Assembly: GCA_033549365.1 (NCBI GenBank)
Contig: JAWSUF010000002.1
Location: forward strand, 222,082 to 286,081
Length of the DNA: 64,000 bases
Direction: 5' to 3'
From: Acidobacteriota bacterium
GTDB taxonomy: Bacteria > Acidobacteriota > Aminicenantia > Aminicenantales > Saccharicenantaceae
Shown: positions 55,017 to 64,000 of the stretch, one piece after another
Position numbering within the stretch: position 1 is the stretch's first letter
Layout of the letters: the number at the start of each line of letters is the position of its first letter
Notes under the pieces: model-generated
Told to the model about the DNA's origin: nothing
The model's input: the letters and a program-made list of their open reading frames with translations, nothing else
The model's database searches: none
Translations under genes and position numbers: made by a program

Positions 55017-57200
55017 TTACGGCCTTATGGACAGCGAGATCTTGAGAACGCCCCGTCCCTCCAGGGGATGAAACCGTCGGGCCGGGTCCCAGCGCCGTTC
55101 CCAGTTTGTATTGTAAACGAGATAGATTTCGTTTCCCGGAGAAATCTGCCAGCGGAGCCGGGCGTTCCAGCCGAGCCTGCGCGAGATGTCGTCATATTGG
55201 ATGTAGTTCATGAAACCGAAGTCGGGCGAAAGGAAAAGATCGACCTTGATCTGAGTGACGTTTTCGCTGAAGCGGCCCTCGGGAAGTCGGCCCCGAACCA
55301 TGTTGGTGTCGAAACCCAACATGAGGTATCCGCTGGGTTTTAAGGTCAATCCGAGCTTGATGTCGTCGTAGCGTCCGGAATAAAACCCCCCGAACTTGAC
55401 CTCCGCTTCGAACGAGGCCGGGCGGTGCCGGGACGTTGTGAAGCCGAACTCGAAATTCGTGAAATCGTAAGGTCCGGCCGGAAGGACGACTCCCCGGGCG
55501 ACCTCGAAATCAAAGGGCAGGATGTCCCGGTTGGCCGTGATTTTCGTTTCGATCTGCTCCCCGCTTTCCGTGCGGAAACTCAAAGGCGAAACATCCAGTC
55601 TGCGCGTTTCGAGATTTCCGGCCAGGTCCCAGTAGAGATCGGCGCTCGTGCTGAAGAAGAACTGCCGGACGAAACGGCCGAGAAAGCCGTCTGCCGGGCG
55701 CGGGCGGTAGCCGATTCGGGCGTAACCGGTCTGAATTCCCCGGCGCATCATGAAGCCCAGTCCGGGGTCGAGCGCCTCGCCGTAGTAGGCGTAAGTCGAC
55801 TGGATATTCAGGAGATCGTTGGGATAGTCGGCGCGGAAACCGAAACCGTGATGGCGGCCCTCATCCCGTTCGTTCCAATTGTAGGCCGCCCAGGCGGCCA
55901 GCAAGAGGTTTTTATTGCCGAGAAATTCCGAGGAGGTGTAATTGAAATCCGCTCCCGCCAGGGCGTTCCTTTCGCCCGTCGGGCTGCCGTTCGTGAAGAT
56001 CCAGCCGATTCGGCTCTGGGCGAAAATATTCCGGGTCATCCGGGCGGCCAGAAGATTGCGTCCGGGAAGATCGCCGGACTCGCCGGTCCGGACGTTCAAG
56101 GCGGCCAGATTGGTGTCGCCGATCTTGCCGTAGATTTTGGCGCCGTAGAGAACCGGAACCGGAGCCCCCTGAACAAGCCCGATCTTCCGGCTGAAAAAGG
56201 GGGTGAAGCTGATGCTTGAACTGAAGCTGAAGACTTCGGACCCCTCCAGAAAAAACATGCGTTTTTCCGGAAAGAACAGGGGAAAGCGGGTCAGGTTGAT
56301 GCGCCGCTCGTCGGCCTCGGTCTCGGCAAAGTCCATGTTGTAACTGACGACACCGGCCAGATTCGGGGTGATGCTCTTATAAAGGTCGAATCCGCCGTCG
56401 ATTTCCCAGGAGGCGGGTCGGTTTTCCGGGCCGCTGCGGCGGACCGCCGTCAGCCCATAAGGTTTGAAGGTGATTCCCAGACCCTGGCGGATGCCTTCGA
56501 TCCCGGCCAGGACGGCCGCGTCGCCCGGGTTGTTGAAATTGCTGTCGGCCGTTGTCCCCGACAGGCGAATGGTTTCCTGTTTGCGGGGGATGGTGCGCTC
56601 GATATTGATTCCCCAGGCGGACAGGCCGGGTTTGAAGGAAATGCTCTTGAAAGGAATCCGGATTTCGGCGCTCCAGCCGTTGTCCAGGATCCGGCTGCGG
56701 GCTTCCCAGATTCCGTCCCAGTTCAGGCTGGCGCTCCCGGCGAAGGCCAGACCTTCGCTTCGGGCGCCGAGGGGATTGACGATGAAGACATAGGCGGTTC
56801 GTCTGTCCTGGAACGGATCGAGCAGAATGCGGACCAGGTCTTCCGCGGCCGCGGCGGGCGGCCGGCCGAAACCCATTCTCTGGACGGACTCGGCGCTGTC
56901 GTGAGCCATGGTGTTGGCCGAGATCCTTCCGGGTTCGGCGTCGAAACAGAAAACGCCGATGTAGAGATTGGCGTCGTCGTAAAGAATGCGGACTTCGGTC
57001 CGTTCCGTCGGCTCGTCGCCGGGGCGCGGTTCGACCATGAGGAAATCCGTGACGGGGACAGCCGATTTCCAGGCCGGATCCGCAAGCAGCCCATCGATTT
57101 TGGGCGGTTCAGCGGTACGGACCGCCGTGATCTCTGCGGCGGGAAGAGCGGTCGCCGCAAGGAGAAAACCAAGGCAGCCGGCAAGGATCGGATAAAACAT
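55017..57200 (-). CDS. DUF5916 outer-membrane protein with CBM9-like N-terminus
   Basis: 727 residues with a signal peptide ending ATALPAA. Residues about 25-210 form a carbohydrate-binding family 9-like sandwich (KIDGLLADPAWKSAVPVTDF, LYIGVFCFD). The rest (DUF5916) has alternating aromatic strands and a C-terminal beta-barrel look (RFPLFFPEKRMFFLEGSEVF, FFSRKIG). Such proteins are frequent in Bacteroidota and Acidobacteriota; their task is unknown, possibly glycan or hydrophobic-substrate binding or transport. Stands alone, 75 nt after the metalloprotease start region. Confidence 0.88.
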   Translation of the reverse strand: MFYPILAGCLGFLLAATALPAAEITAVRTAEPPKIDGLLADPAWKSAVPVTDFLMVEPRPGDEPTERTEVRILYDDANLYIGVFCFDAEPGRISANTMAHDSAESVQRMGFGRPPAAAAEDLVRILLDPFQDRRTAYVFIVNPLGARSEGLAFAGSASLNWDGIWEARSRILDNGWSAEIRIPFKSISFKPGLSAWGINIERTIPRKQETIRLSGTTADSNFNNPGDAAVLAGIEGIRQGLGITFKPYGLTAVRRSGPENRPASWEIDGGFDLYKSITPNLAGVVSYNMDFAETEADERRINLTRFPLFFPEKRMFFLEGSEVFSFSSSISFTPFFSRKIGLVQGAPVPVLYGAKIYGKIGDTNLAALNVRTGESGDLPGRNLLAARMTRNIFAQSRIGWIFTNGSPTGERNALAGADFNYTSSEFLGNKNLLLAAWAAYNWNERDEGRHHGFGFRADYPNDLLNIQSTYAYYGEALDPGLGFMMRRGIQTGYARIGYRPRPADGFLGRFVRQFFFSTSADLYWDLAGNLETRRLDVSPLSFRTESGEQIETKITANRDILPFDFEVARGVVLPAGPYDFTNFEFGFTTSRHRPASFEAEVKFGGFYSGRYDDIKLGLTLKPSGYLMLGFDTNMVRGRLPEGRFSENVTQIKVDLFLSPDFGFMNYIQYDDISRRLGWNARLRWQISPGNEIYLVYNTNWERRWDPARRFHPLEGRGVLKISLSIRP

Positions 57201-57239
57201 GAAAGGCCATTTTACCCGTCCCGCCTGACGAGATCAATC

Positions 57240-58157
57240 TTATCCGGGGAACGCCGAGGAGTCCGGCGGCGGATGAGGATAATCTTTCAGAACCCGTGCG
57301 GCGATTTCCCGGCCGTGGGCGATTCCCTCCAGAATGGTTTCCCTTCGAAAATCCGTTGTGTCGCAGATGATGCGTTCGGGCAGGTAACGGAAGGGTGTGA
57401 CGATGCGTTTGCCTTCCAGCCATTGTTGAAGCCGGCCTTCGAGGGCCTGTTTCTGGGCGATCAGCCGGTTCGTGCGGATCATGGTGTCGTAGTCGTTCTG
57501 CAGGATTTCGTTAAGCAGAAGGTCCAGGGACCGAACCGCGACGTCGATGATGGTGCGGAAGGTCTTGTCGGAGGCGGGATTGAGCGGACTCAGGCAGATG
57601 ACGTGGACTTCGTCGACCTTGAGGTCGTCTTTGAGGAGGGGTTTCATGGGGAGAATGTCCCGGACCCCTCCGTCCACGTAGTTGTCCCCGTTCACGCGCC
57701 GGGTCTGCATGTAAACCGGAATGGAGCAGCTGGCCTGAACGGCGTCGAGAAAATCTTTCTTGTCGGTTTGGGACGTGGACTTGAACACAATCTCTCCGCT
57801 CCGCAGTTTGACGTACCCCACGACGCCCTTGATTTGCGGTGTGTCCCTGGGCAGAGTGTCCAGCTTCCGCCGCATGGTGTCCATTTCGAACCAGCCGTCC
57901 GCTTCACCCTTTTTTGTCAGGAGGGTCCAGATGACCTTGTGCCATTGTTTCTTCAGAACATCACGCCGTTTTTCGATGGCCAGGAGGGTGTCCTTCAGAA
58001 ACGCCAGGTCTCCGTAACAGAGGGCGGCCGTGCAGAGGCTTCCGCTCGATATCCCGTAAAGCAGGTCCGGCCGGATTCCACGCTCCGCCATCACCTCGAG
58101 AACCCCCACGGCAAATCCGATTTTCGCACCGCCTCCGGAAATGCAGACTCCGATCAT
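57240..58157 (-). CDS. Patatin-like phospholipase
   Basis: 305 residues. GVCISGGGAKIGFAVGVLEV is the oxyanion-hole block (GGGxxxG), LLYGISSGSLCTAAL is the nucleophile elbow (GxSxG, Ser in GISSGS), and NYVDGGVRDILPM supplies the Asp of the Ser-Asp dyad (DGG). No signal peptide, so probably cytosolic or peripheral. It hydrolyses acyl lipids. Start at the ATG at 58157 because AGGAGG is 6 nt upstream; the GTG at 58160 is too close. Follows butyrate kinase after 93 nt, probably as a separate unit. Confidence 0.9.
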   Translation of the reverse strand: MIGVCISGGGAKIGFAVGVLEVMAERGIRPDLLYGISSGSLCTAALCYGDLAFLKDTLLAIEKRRDVLKKQWHKVIWTLLTKKGEADGWFEMDTMRRKLDTLPRDTPQIKGVVGYVKLRSGEIVFKSTSQTDKKDFLDAVQASCSIPVYMQTRRVNGDNYVDGGVRDILPMKPLLKDDLKVDEVHVICLSPLNPASDKTFRTIIDVAVRSLDLLLNEILQNDYDTMIRTNRLIAQKQALEGRLQQWLEGKRIVTPFRYLPERIICDTTDFRRETILEGIAHGREIAARVLKDYPHPPPDSSAFPG

Positions 58158-58253
58158 CACCGGCCTCCTTAATCTTTTACAGCATTAGTCGGCTGAAAAT
58201 CGGATATCTTGATTGTTGATCTTCGGTTTGATAACACCGCCGGCGAAGGAGAG

Positions 58254-59315
58254 TCAATAGGTCTTGGCGGTCTCTTTTCCCTGAAGCACCCGGAGAACGC
58301 CTTCGGCCAGGGCGACCATTTCGTTTTCCCCGGGGTAGATAAAGACGGGGGCGATGAATTCGACCTGCTCCCGTAGCCGGTCGACGAATTCCCGGCTGTG
58401 AGCCAGCCCGCCCGTCAGAACGACCGCATCGACCCGCCCTTTGAGAACGGCGGCGCATTGCCCGACCTGCTTGGCCGTCGTCATGACCATGGCTTCGAAA
58501 ACGAGGCGGGCCGCGGCATCGCCCTCGTCCATTCTCCGAACAACGTCGCGCATATCGTTGGTCCCGAGATGGGCGACCATGCCGCCTTGCCCGGCCAGCA
58601 TTTTCCGCAGAGTGCCGCGGTCGTATTTCGCGGAAAGGACCAGATCGACGAGATCGGCCGCGGGCATCGTGCCGGCCCGTTCGGGCGTGATCGGGCCCTC
58701 GCCGTTCAATCCGTTGTTGACGTCGACGACGCGTCCGTGCTTGTGGGCTCCGACCGTGACGCCGCCCCCCATATGGCAGACGATCAGACGGCAGTCCTCA
58801 TAAGCCTTTCCCAGATCAGCGGCCGCAAGCCGGGCCGTGTATTTGTGGTTCAGGGCGTGGAAGATGCTCCGCCGGGGGATTTCGGGAATTCCGGTCAGCC
58901 GGGCCCAGTCGTCGAGTTCGTCGACGACGACGGGATCGGCGATGAAGGCCGGAAGATCCAGAGGCCGGGCGATCTCGTCGGCGATCAGGCCGCCGAGATT
59001 CGAGGCGTGCTCTCCCTGAACACCTTCCTGGAGATCCCGGAGCATCTTGGCATTGACCCGGTAGACGCCGCTCGGAATGGGATGGAGAACGCCGCCCCGC
59101 CCGACGACGGCCGCAAAGTCCCCGGCCTCGAATCCACGTTCCTTCAGAACCTGGAGAATGATATCCTTCCGGTAGCTTTTCTGATCGACGATTTTCGCGA
59201 AGCGTTCGAGATCTTCGACGGAATGGGCGATGTTTTCCGAAAAAATCTCCCGGTCATTCTCGTAGACGGCGATCTTGGTTGAAGTTGAACCGGGATTGAT
59301 GACCAGAATCCGCAT
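58254..59315 (-). CDS. buk: Butyrate kinase
   Basis: 353 residues. It makes butyrate (or a branched-chain acid) and ATP from the acyl phosphate. ILVINPGSTSTKIAVYE is the phosphate-1 motif, CHMGGGVTVGAHKHGRVVDV and NNGLNGEGPITPERAGT the core, and VVLTGGLAHSREF the adenosine motif. Length is typical (about 355). AGGAGG is 4 nt before the ATG at 59315. It follows nfnB by 23 nt and is in the same run as the electron-transfer genes, so energy conservation from acyl-CoA or keto acids seems likely. A fused Ptb is 10 kb away. Confidence 0.94.
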   Translation of the reverse strand: MRILVINPGSTSTKIAVYENDREIFSENIAHSVEDLERFAKIVDQKSYRKDIILQVLKERGFEAGDFAAVVGRGGVLHPIPSGVYRVNAKMLRDLQEGVQGEHASNLGGLIADEIARPLDLPAFIADPVVVDELDDWARLTGIPEIPRRSIFHALNHKYTARLAAADLGKAYEDCRLIVCHMGGGVTVGAHKHGRVVDVNNGLNGEGPITPERAGTMPAADLVDLVLSAKYDRGTLRKMLAGQGGMVAHLGTNDMRDVVRRMDEGDAAARLVFEAMVMTTAKQVGQCAAVLKGRVDAVVLTGGLAHSREFVDRLREQVEFIAPVFIYPGENEMVALAEGVLRVLQGKETAKTY

Positions 59316-59338
59316 GCGTCCTCCTGAACGGGGATGGT

Positions 59339-60832
59339 TCAACCGCGGAGATATTTGTCCATTTCGGCCGCGGCGATCCGGGCGTCGCCCATGGCCAGGA
59401 TGACCGTGGCGCCGCCGCGGATGATGTCTCCTCCGGCATAGACGCCCGGAATGTTGGTGGCCATGGTCGCCCAATCGACTTCGACGTTCCCCCATTTGCC
59501 CATCTTCAATTCAGGCATGGCCTGAGAGATCAGGGGGTTCGGGCTTTGGCCGATGGCCACGACGACGAGATCGACTTCCTCCGTGTATTCCGAGCCCTCG
59601 ATGGGAACGGGCCGCCTCCGGCCGGAGGCATCCGGCTCGCCCAATCCCATTCTCTGGCATTCCATGGCCCGGACGCGGCCCTGTTCGTCGCCGATATACC
59701 GGATGGGCGTCGTCAGGAAATGGAACTCGATGCCCTCCTCCTCGGCGTGATGAACTTCTTCCACGCGGGCCGGCATCTCCGTCCGGGACCGGCGGTAGAT
59801 GATCATCGATTTCTCGGCTCCCAATCGCTGCGCCGTCCGCACCGAATCCATGGCCACGTTTCCGCCGCCGATCACGGCCGCCCGTTTGCCCAGAAAAACC
59901 GGTGTGTCGTAATTGGGGAAATCATAGGCCTTCATGAGATTGACGCGGGTGAGATACTCATTGGCCGAATAGACGCCGACCAAATTTTCTCCGGGGATTT
60001 TCATGAAGTTGGGCAATCCGGCGCCGCTGCCGATGAAAAAGGCTTCGTAACCGGCCGCCCGGAGATCGTCCAGCCCGACGGTTTTCCCGACGACGACGTT
60101 CATCCGGAATTCGACGCCGAGTTTTTCGAGATATTCAACTTCGGCCTTGAGGGTTTCCTTGGGCAGTCGAAACTCCGGAATGCCATAGACGAGAACGCCG
60201 CCGGCGACGTGCAGGGCTTCGAAGACCGTCACTTCGTGGCCTTTCTTGGCCAGCTCTCCGGCCACCGTGAGGCCGGCCGGGCCGCCCCCGATGATGGCCG
60301 CTTTTTTCCCGGTCGAAGCCGGGATTTCTGGGATGAAGGCCGGTCCTTCGGCCCGCTCGATGTCGGAGACGAATCGTTCGAGATTGCCGATGGCCACCGG
60401 CGATCCGGCCGCTTTCTTCAGATTGCAGACTTCCTCGCACTGAGTTTCCTGGGGACAGACGCGGCCGCAGATGGCCGGCAGGCTGTTGGTCTCCTTGATC
60501 TTGCGGACGCTTGCGGCGAAATCCCCTTTTTCGATGAGCTTGATAAAAGAAGGAATGTCGATGCAGACGGGACACCCGAGAACGCAGGACGGATTGGCGC
60601 AATCGAGACACCGGCGGGCTTCCTGCACGGCCGCCTCGGCATCGAGTCCCTGATTGACTTCAAAAAAATCTTTGTTTCTCTCCTCGGGACTCCGCGACGG
60701 CATGGGTTGCCGGGGGGTTTTCATCCGTTCCTTGACCGGAACGGCCTTGCGCATATCCCGGCGCCAGTCGCGGTCATACTCCGCCTTCAGGGTTTCCTTG
60801 AGTTCTGCCGGAAGCTTTTTTTCCTCGGTCAT
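59339..60832 (-). CDS. NfnB-like / glutamate synthase small subunit-type flavoprotein
   Basis: 497 residues. N-terminal Fe-S domain with CLDCANPSCVLGCPVCIDIP and later GRVCPQETQCEEVCNL, which holds two 4Fe-4S clusters. Then FAD (AAIIGGGPAGLTVAGELAKK) and NAD(P) (AAVIGGGNVAMDSVRTAQRL) folds, typical of GltD, NfnB and SudA. Its neighbour is an NfnA-like subunit, which favours the electron-bifurcating NADH-dependent ferredoxin:NADP+ oxidoreductase or a related complex over glutamate synthase. A GAGAGG ribosome site precedes the ATG. Cytosolic. Confidence 0.88.
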   Translation of the reverse strand: MTEEKKLPAELKETLKAEYDRDWRRDMRKAVPVKERMKTPRQPMPSRSPEERNKDFFEVNQGLDAEAAVQEARRCLDCANPSCVLGCPVCIDIPSFIKLIEKGDFAASVRKIKETNSLPAICGRVCPQETQCEEVCNLKKAAGSPVAIGNLERFVSDIERAEGPAFIPEIPASTGKKAAIIGGGPAGLTVAGELAKKGHEVTVFEALHVAGGVLVYGIPEFRLPKETLKAEVEYLEKLGVEFRMNVVVGKTVGLDDLRAAGYEAFFIGSGAGLPNFMKIPGENLVGVYSANEYLTRVNLMKAYDFPNYDTPVFLGKRAAVIGGGNVAMDSVRTAQRLGAEKSMIIYRRSRTEMPARVEEVHHAEEEGIEFHFLTTPIRYIGDEQGRVRAMECQRMGLGEPDASGRRRPVPIEGSEYTEEVDLVVVAIGQSPNPLISQAMPELKMGKWGNVEVDWATMATNIPGVYAGGDIIRGGATVILAMGDARIAAAEMDKYLRG

Positions 60833-60856
60833 GGTTCCTCTCGAATGCCGTTCGGC

Positions 60857-61690
60857 CTAGGAATAGATCTCCTGTTCCCATGCGCACAGGGAGCGGATTT
60901 CGTCATTGAAATACGACTTCCTCCGCGCGAAAAGCTCCGCCCAGTCGACGGAATGGCCGTTGAATTCCGGCCCGTCGACACAGGCGAATTTCGTCGTTTC
61001 TCCCACCGTGACCCGGCAGGCTCCGCACATGCCCGTTCCGTCGACCATGATGGGATTGAGACTGACCATCGTCCGGATGCCGAGCGGACGCGTGGCCTCG
61101 GCGCATGTGGCCATCATCTGGGTGCAGCCGATGGCGAAGACGCGGGCGACGTCTTTTTCCTTTTCCAGAAGCCCGGCCAGATCATTGGCCACGGTGTTCG
61201 GATTGTCGACGGCTCCGTCACGGGTGGAGAGATGGAAAGCATCGCTCACTTTTCGGAGCTTGTCCTCCCAGAAAAGGAGATAGGGGCTCTTGACGTCGAT
61301 GAGGGTGATCACTCGGTTGCCCTTGGCTTTGAGGGCCCGGGCGATGGGATGAATGGCGGCGATCCCGAAACAGCCTCCGGCACAGACGACAGTCCCATAA
61401 TCGGCGATTTCTGAGGCCTTGCCCAGAGGGCCGACGAAGACGGGGATGTCGTCGCCCGCCTTGAGGAGCGACAGTTTCTGAGTGGATGTGCCGACGATGA
61501 GAAAAACGGCTGTAACCGTGCCTTTCTCTTTGTCCCAGTCGGCGATGGTCAGGGGGATGCGCTCGCCCCTCTCGTCGGGCATGACGATCAGAAACTGGCC
61601 CGCTTCGCTTTTTCGGGACACGTCGGGGGCATGGACTTCCAGAAGATGGATATTGGGGGCAAGGCGGATGCGCTGGATGATCTTGGCCAT
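60857..61690 (-). CDS. NfnA-like / sulfide dehydrogenase subunit, FAD/NAD-binding and 2Fe-2S
   Basis: 277 residues, ferredoxin-NADP reductase fold. The FAD part has SEAGQFLIVMPDERGERIPL; the NAD part begins TVVCAGGCFGIAAIHPIARA. A 2Fe-2S cluster is bound by GMCGACRVTVGETTKFACVDG near the C-terminus, as in NfnA, SudB and the PyrK dihydroorotate dehydrogenase subunit. Partner of NfnB (24 nt downstream). It shares one base with the NuoG-like stop (TGATG), so the three are translated in coupled fashion. Confidence 0.9.
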   Translation of the reverse strand: MAKIIQRIRLAPNIHLLEVHAPDVSRKSEAGQFLIVMPDERGERIPLTIADWDKEKGTVTAVFLIVGTSTQKLSLLKAGDDIPVFVGPLGKASEIADYGTVVCAGGCFGIAAIHPIARALKAKGNRVITLIDVKSPYLLFWEDKLRKVSDAFHLSTRDGAVDNPNTVANDLAGLLEKEKDVARVFAIGCTQMMATCAEATRPLGIRTMVSLNPIMVDGTGMCGACRVTVGETTKFACVDGPEFNGHSVDWAELFARRKSYFNDEIRSLCAWEQEIYS

Positions 61691-63933
61691 CAGGTCACCT
61701 TCTTTTTGGGGGAATTCCGGACGCGGGCCAGACCTTTGACTTCCCGGACGGGGTCCCAGCCCTTATAGATGTCGGGATTTCCGGAAATCCGGCTGCCGGC
61801 CGCTGCGGGGGAATCGATCGGGAGAAAAGACGAGGACGTTTCGACGGAACCCTGGAGAAAGACATCGCGCGGATCGCCGGGGGCAAGATCGGCCAGGCCC
61901 GCAAAGGCGCCGTCCCGGGCGGCGAGGTCTTTCCGGATGTTCGGGATGTCCGCCGCCGCGAATCCTTCAAAACCAAGGGTGTGTCCCAGACCCGCCAGGA
62001 TCTCCGTGTCCGGCCGCGCCGAGCCCGGCGGCGGCAGGGCCGCATCCCAGGCCTGGATTCGTCCTTCGGCGTTGACGAAACTCCCGGCCGTTTCCAGGGC
62101 CGTCGTGCCGGGGAAGACGACATCGGCTTCCCGCAGGGCATCGGTCCAGAAGGCCCCCTGGCCGATGAGGACGTCCGGCCGGACTCCTTCGAGACCGGTA
62201 CCGCCGTCTAGGAGATAAAGAGCCTTGATCCGGTTGGATTTAACGGCCTCAATCAGATTTTCGGGCGTTGTTTCGCCGGCAGGAAAAAGCCGGCGGAGTT
62301 CAGCCAGCCCGCGGCTGTTGCAGTCTTCAGAGAGGGAGAGGCGCCTTGCTCCGACGAGAAGAGACAGGTTTTGAAGCGCTGTTCCGGCTCCTCCCCGGTC
62401 TTCCGCATAATCCGGACCGTGAAGAAAAACCGCGGGCTGTTTGCCTGCAATAAGGCGTGCAAAGGCGCGTAAGTCCTCGGGATCGACCCCTGAGGCCTTG
62501 GCCGCATCGTCCGGGACATAAGGCTCCAGAATCCGCCGCAGATCGTCCGTGTTTCCTCCGGATCCATCCGTCGAACCCTCTTCGAGAATGAATTTTGTCA
62601 GGGCGGCAAGAAGCGGAATCTCATGTCCGGCCCGGGCTTTAAGATTCAGGGCGACATGACGTTTGATGCTTATGGGTCCGGCACCGAAGTAAGCCAGACG
62701 GGCGCCGTTTCTGAGGGCTTTGAACACCTCGACCCAGACGATCGGGTGGGTGTCGGAAATATCGGTTCCGAAGAGAACGATGGTCCGGGCTTGGGAAATC
62801 TCCTTGAATCGAAACGTCGGGCAAGACGTTCCCTCGGATGTCGCCGCCCAGGCGCCGATTTCCGATGCGTCGGCGAATTTGGCCGATTGAAAGATCTCTT
62901 CGATCGTTCCCTGGGAGGAGACCGTCACGGCTTTCTCTTCGGGCCGGTGTTGTTTCCAAAACCCGGCGGCTTTCTCGAAAGCCTCGTCCCAGCCTGCGGG
63001 AACGAGGGCCCCGTTTTTCCGGACATGGGGTTCAAGAATTCGGTTGGGGCTTGCGGCGGAGGCGCGCAAAACGAAACGCCCCTTGACGCAGGCCTGGCCG
63101 GAATTGGCCGGTCCGTCCGCCGCCGGAGATATCGAAATGATCCGGCCGTCGCGGATCCCGGCCTCGACTTCACAGCCCATGCCGCAGAGCGGGCAGACGG
63201 CCCGAGCCGTCCGGTCGGGCAGGAGTTCCGGCCGGGCGGCCCGTTCCGTCAGCGCGCCGGTCGGACAGACATCCACGCAGGCGCCGCAGAATCGGCAGCC
63301 GGAATCGAGCAGCGTCCGATCCTGGGGGGTGCCGACAATGGCGCTGGAGCCCCGTTCGACGAAGGCGATGGTTGCGGCCCCCCGGACATCATGGCATACC
63401 CGCACGCAACGTCCGCAGAGGATGCAGAGGTTGAAGTTTCTGTCGATGAAGGGGTCGTCTTTCCGGACCTCGAGATTTCTGTAAATCGAGGGATGGCGGA
63501 CCCGGTCGATGCCGACGGCTTCCACGACGTCCTGAAGTTCGCAGCGGCCGTTGTTGGAACACAGCACGCATCCCGTCACCTCGCCGACTTTCCGTGCGGT
63601 CGACTTGAAATCGTCGCAGTCCGTCTTTTCGGCGCAGACGAGGCAGGCGTTCGGATGTTCGGACAGGATGAGTTCGAGGATGTTGCGGCGGAGTGCGTCG
63701 AGATCGGCGCTTCGGGTCACAACCTCCATCCCGTCGCCCGCCTGGGTTGCGCAGGCGGGAACATAGCCGTTCCGGCCCTTGATTTCGACGAGACACAGGC
63801 GGCAGCCGGCGTAGGGATGAAGTCCGGGGTTGTCGCAGAGCGAAGGGATGCGGATCCCGTTCGCGCGGGCCAATTCCAGCAGATTGGGTCGGCCCTCGAA
63901 GGTTAAGGCGCGGCCGTCGATGGTGATGTTCAT
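61690..63933 (-). CDS. NuoG/formate dehydrogenase alpha-like iron-sulfur protein
   Basis: 747 residues. 2Fe-2S domain (CDNPGLHPYAGCRLC, later VPAC), then HPNACLVCAEKTDC (HxxxCxxCxxxxxC cluster as in NuoG) followed by a further CVLCSNNGRC set, two 4Fe-4S ferredoxin motifs (CILCGRCVRVC, CRFCGACVDVC), then a molybdopterin-type domain starting CPLCGMGCEVEAG and CVKGRF. The domain continues to about 650 residues but I see no catalytic Cys or Sec context, as in NuoG. It is longer in Cys sets than usual. First complete gene of a run with nfnA and nfnB; probably part of one electron-transfer complex. Confidence 0.78.
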   Translation of the reverse strand: MNITIDGRALTFEGRPNLLELARANGIRIPSLCDNPGLHPYAGCRLCLVEIKGRNGYVPACATQAGDGMEVVTRSADLDALRRNILELILSEHPNACLVCAEKTDCDDFKSTARKVGEVTGCVLCSNNGRCELQDVVEAVGIDRVRHPSIYRNLEVRKDDPFIDRNFNLCILCGRCVRVCHDVRGAATIAFVERGSSAIVGTPQDRTLLDSGCRFCGACVDVCPTGALTERAARPELLPDRTARAVCPLCGMGCEVEAGIRDGRIISISPAADGPANSGQACVKGRFVLRASAASPNRILEPHVRKNGALVPAGWDEAFEKAAGFWKQHRPEEKAVTVSSQGTIEEIFQSAKFADASEIGAWAATSEGTSCPTFRFKEISQARTIVLFGTDISDTHPIVWVEVFKALRNGARLAYFGAGPISIKRHVALNLKARAGHEIPLLAALTKFILEEGSTDGSGGNTDDLRRILEPYVPDDAAKASGVDPEDLRAFARLIAGKQPAVFLHGPDYAEDRGGAGTALQNLSLLVGARRLSLSEDCNSRGLAELRRLFPAGETTPENLIEAVKSNRIKALYLLDGGTGLEGVRPDVLIGQGAFWTDALREADVVFPGTTALETAGSFVNAEGRIQAWDAALPPPGSARPDTEILAGLGHTLGFEGFAAADIPNIRKDLAARDGAFAGLADLAPGDPRDVFLQGSVETSSSFLPIDSPAAAGSRISGNPDIYKGWDPVREVKGLARVRNSPKKKVT

Positions 63934-64000
63934 GATGTCGTCGCTCGGGTCGCTTCAGGAACAAGCGCCCGCCCTTTCTCTCCGGTGAGTTTGGATACGG
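63930..64000 (-). CDS. C-terminal end of an upstream operon gene (partial)
   Basis: An open frame entering from the right edge on the minus strand ends VSKLTGEKGRALVPEATRAT plus TS and a TGA whose last bases overlap the ATG of the NuoG-like gene (ATGA). The overlap and coding look suggest a real operon gene, probably an electron-transfer subunit, but the 23 residues do not allow identification. Confidence 0.5.
   Translation of the reverse strand, partial: VSKLTGEKGRALVPEATRATTS

Noticed and set aside
59546..61414. 622-residue plus-strand frame opposite the Nfn genes
   Set aside because: Antisense shadow of two Fe-S flavoproteins; no recognisable domain.

Overview
The window is about 60% GC, gene-dense bacterial DNA with 53 protein-coding calls, no rRNA or tRNA that I could recognise, no CRISPR array and no insertion sequence. 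A GWxTD-domain protein with TPRs, a sortilin/VPS10-like BNR-repeat protein, a DUF5916 barrel protein, a secreted M28 peptidase and a TonB receptor with an N-terminal carboxypeptidase-regulatory domain together suggest a diderm of the Acidobacteriota/Candidatus Aminicenantes type. The glycyl radical enzyme, the Nfn-type flavoprotein pair and butyrate kinase indicate an anaerobic, protein- and sugar-fermenting heterotroph. The taxonomic call is inference.

Layout. 1-4.0 kb: end of a YgiQ-like radical SAM gene, murJ, an MFS exporter and an acyl-ACP thioesterase in one tight run. 4.0-8.4 kb: GWxTD/TPR protein, a second TPR protein and a lipoprotein aldose epimerase. 8.4-10.8 kb: tyrS and mnmA, convergent. 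10.9-18.2 kb: trans-4-hydroxyproline dehydratase (hypD) with its activase (hypE), a CDF metal transporter, an M28 peptidase and proline dehydrogenase, a set that fits peptide and (hydroxy)proline use. 18.2-20.2 kb: a sulfide:quinone reductase-like / TusE-DsrC / DsrE2 operon. 20.5-25.6 kb: ATP-grasp-like protein, dicarboxylate-type symporter, polysaccharide flippase, and a divergent glycosyltransferase. 25.6-32.4 kb: a six-gene sugar operon (araB, araD, fucose-isomerase-like enzyme, two SDRs, zinc dehydrogenase). 32.5-38.2 kb: a small Cys-rich membrane protein, TonB receptor and BNR-repeat protein, with good sigma70-type promoters. 38.2-40.5 kb: fabF and a FabK/nitronate monooxygenase-like enzyme.

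40.6-46.7 kb is the most unusual part: an envelope/stress block with a Tat-exported YcbK-like protein, an L,D-transpeptidase, a CsbD protein, an AsmA-like/GT51 peptidoglycan glycosyltransferase, a YtxH-like protein and a secreted basic protein. It carries two near-consensus sigma54 promoters that sit in duplicated leader regions, two weaker sigma54 candidates, and a phased array of activator-like repeats.

46.8-51.0 kb: a phosphotransacylase fused to a degenerate butyrate kinase, an ACT protein, LarE and a YitT protein. The following 423-bp gap holds a strongly folded, possibly unknown RNA or repeat element. 51.4-58.2 kb: PlsC and a DAG-kinase-like enzyme, a secreted zincin, a DUF5916 protein and a patatin. 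58.2-64.0 kb: butyrate kinase, NfnB-like, NfnA-like and a NuoG/formate-dehydrogenase-like iron-sulfur protein in one operon that continues past the end of the window.
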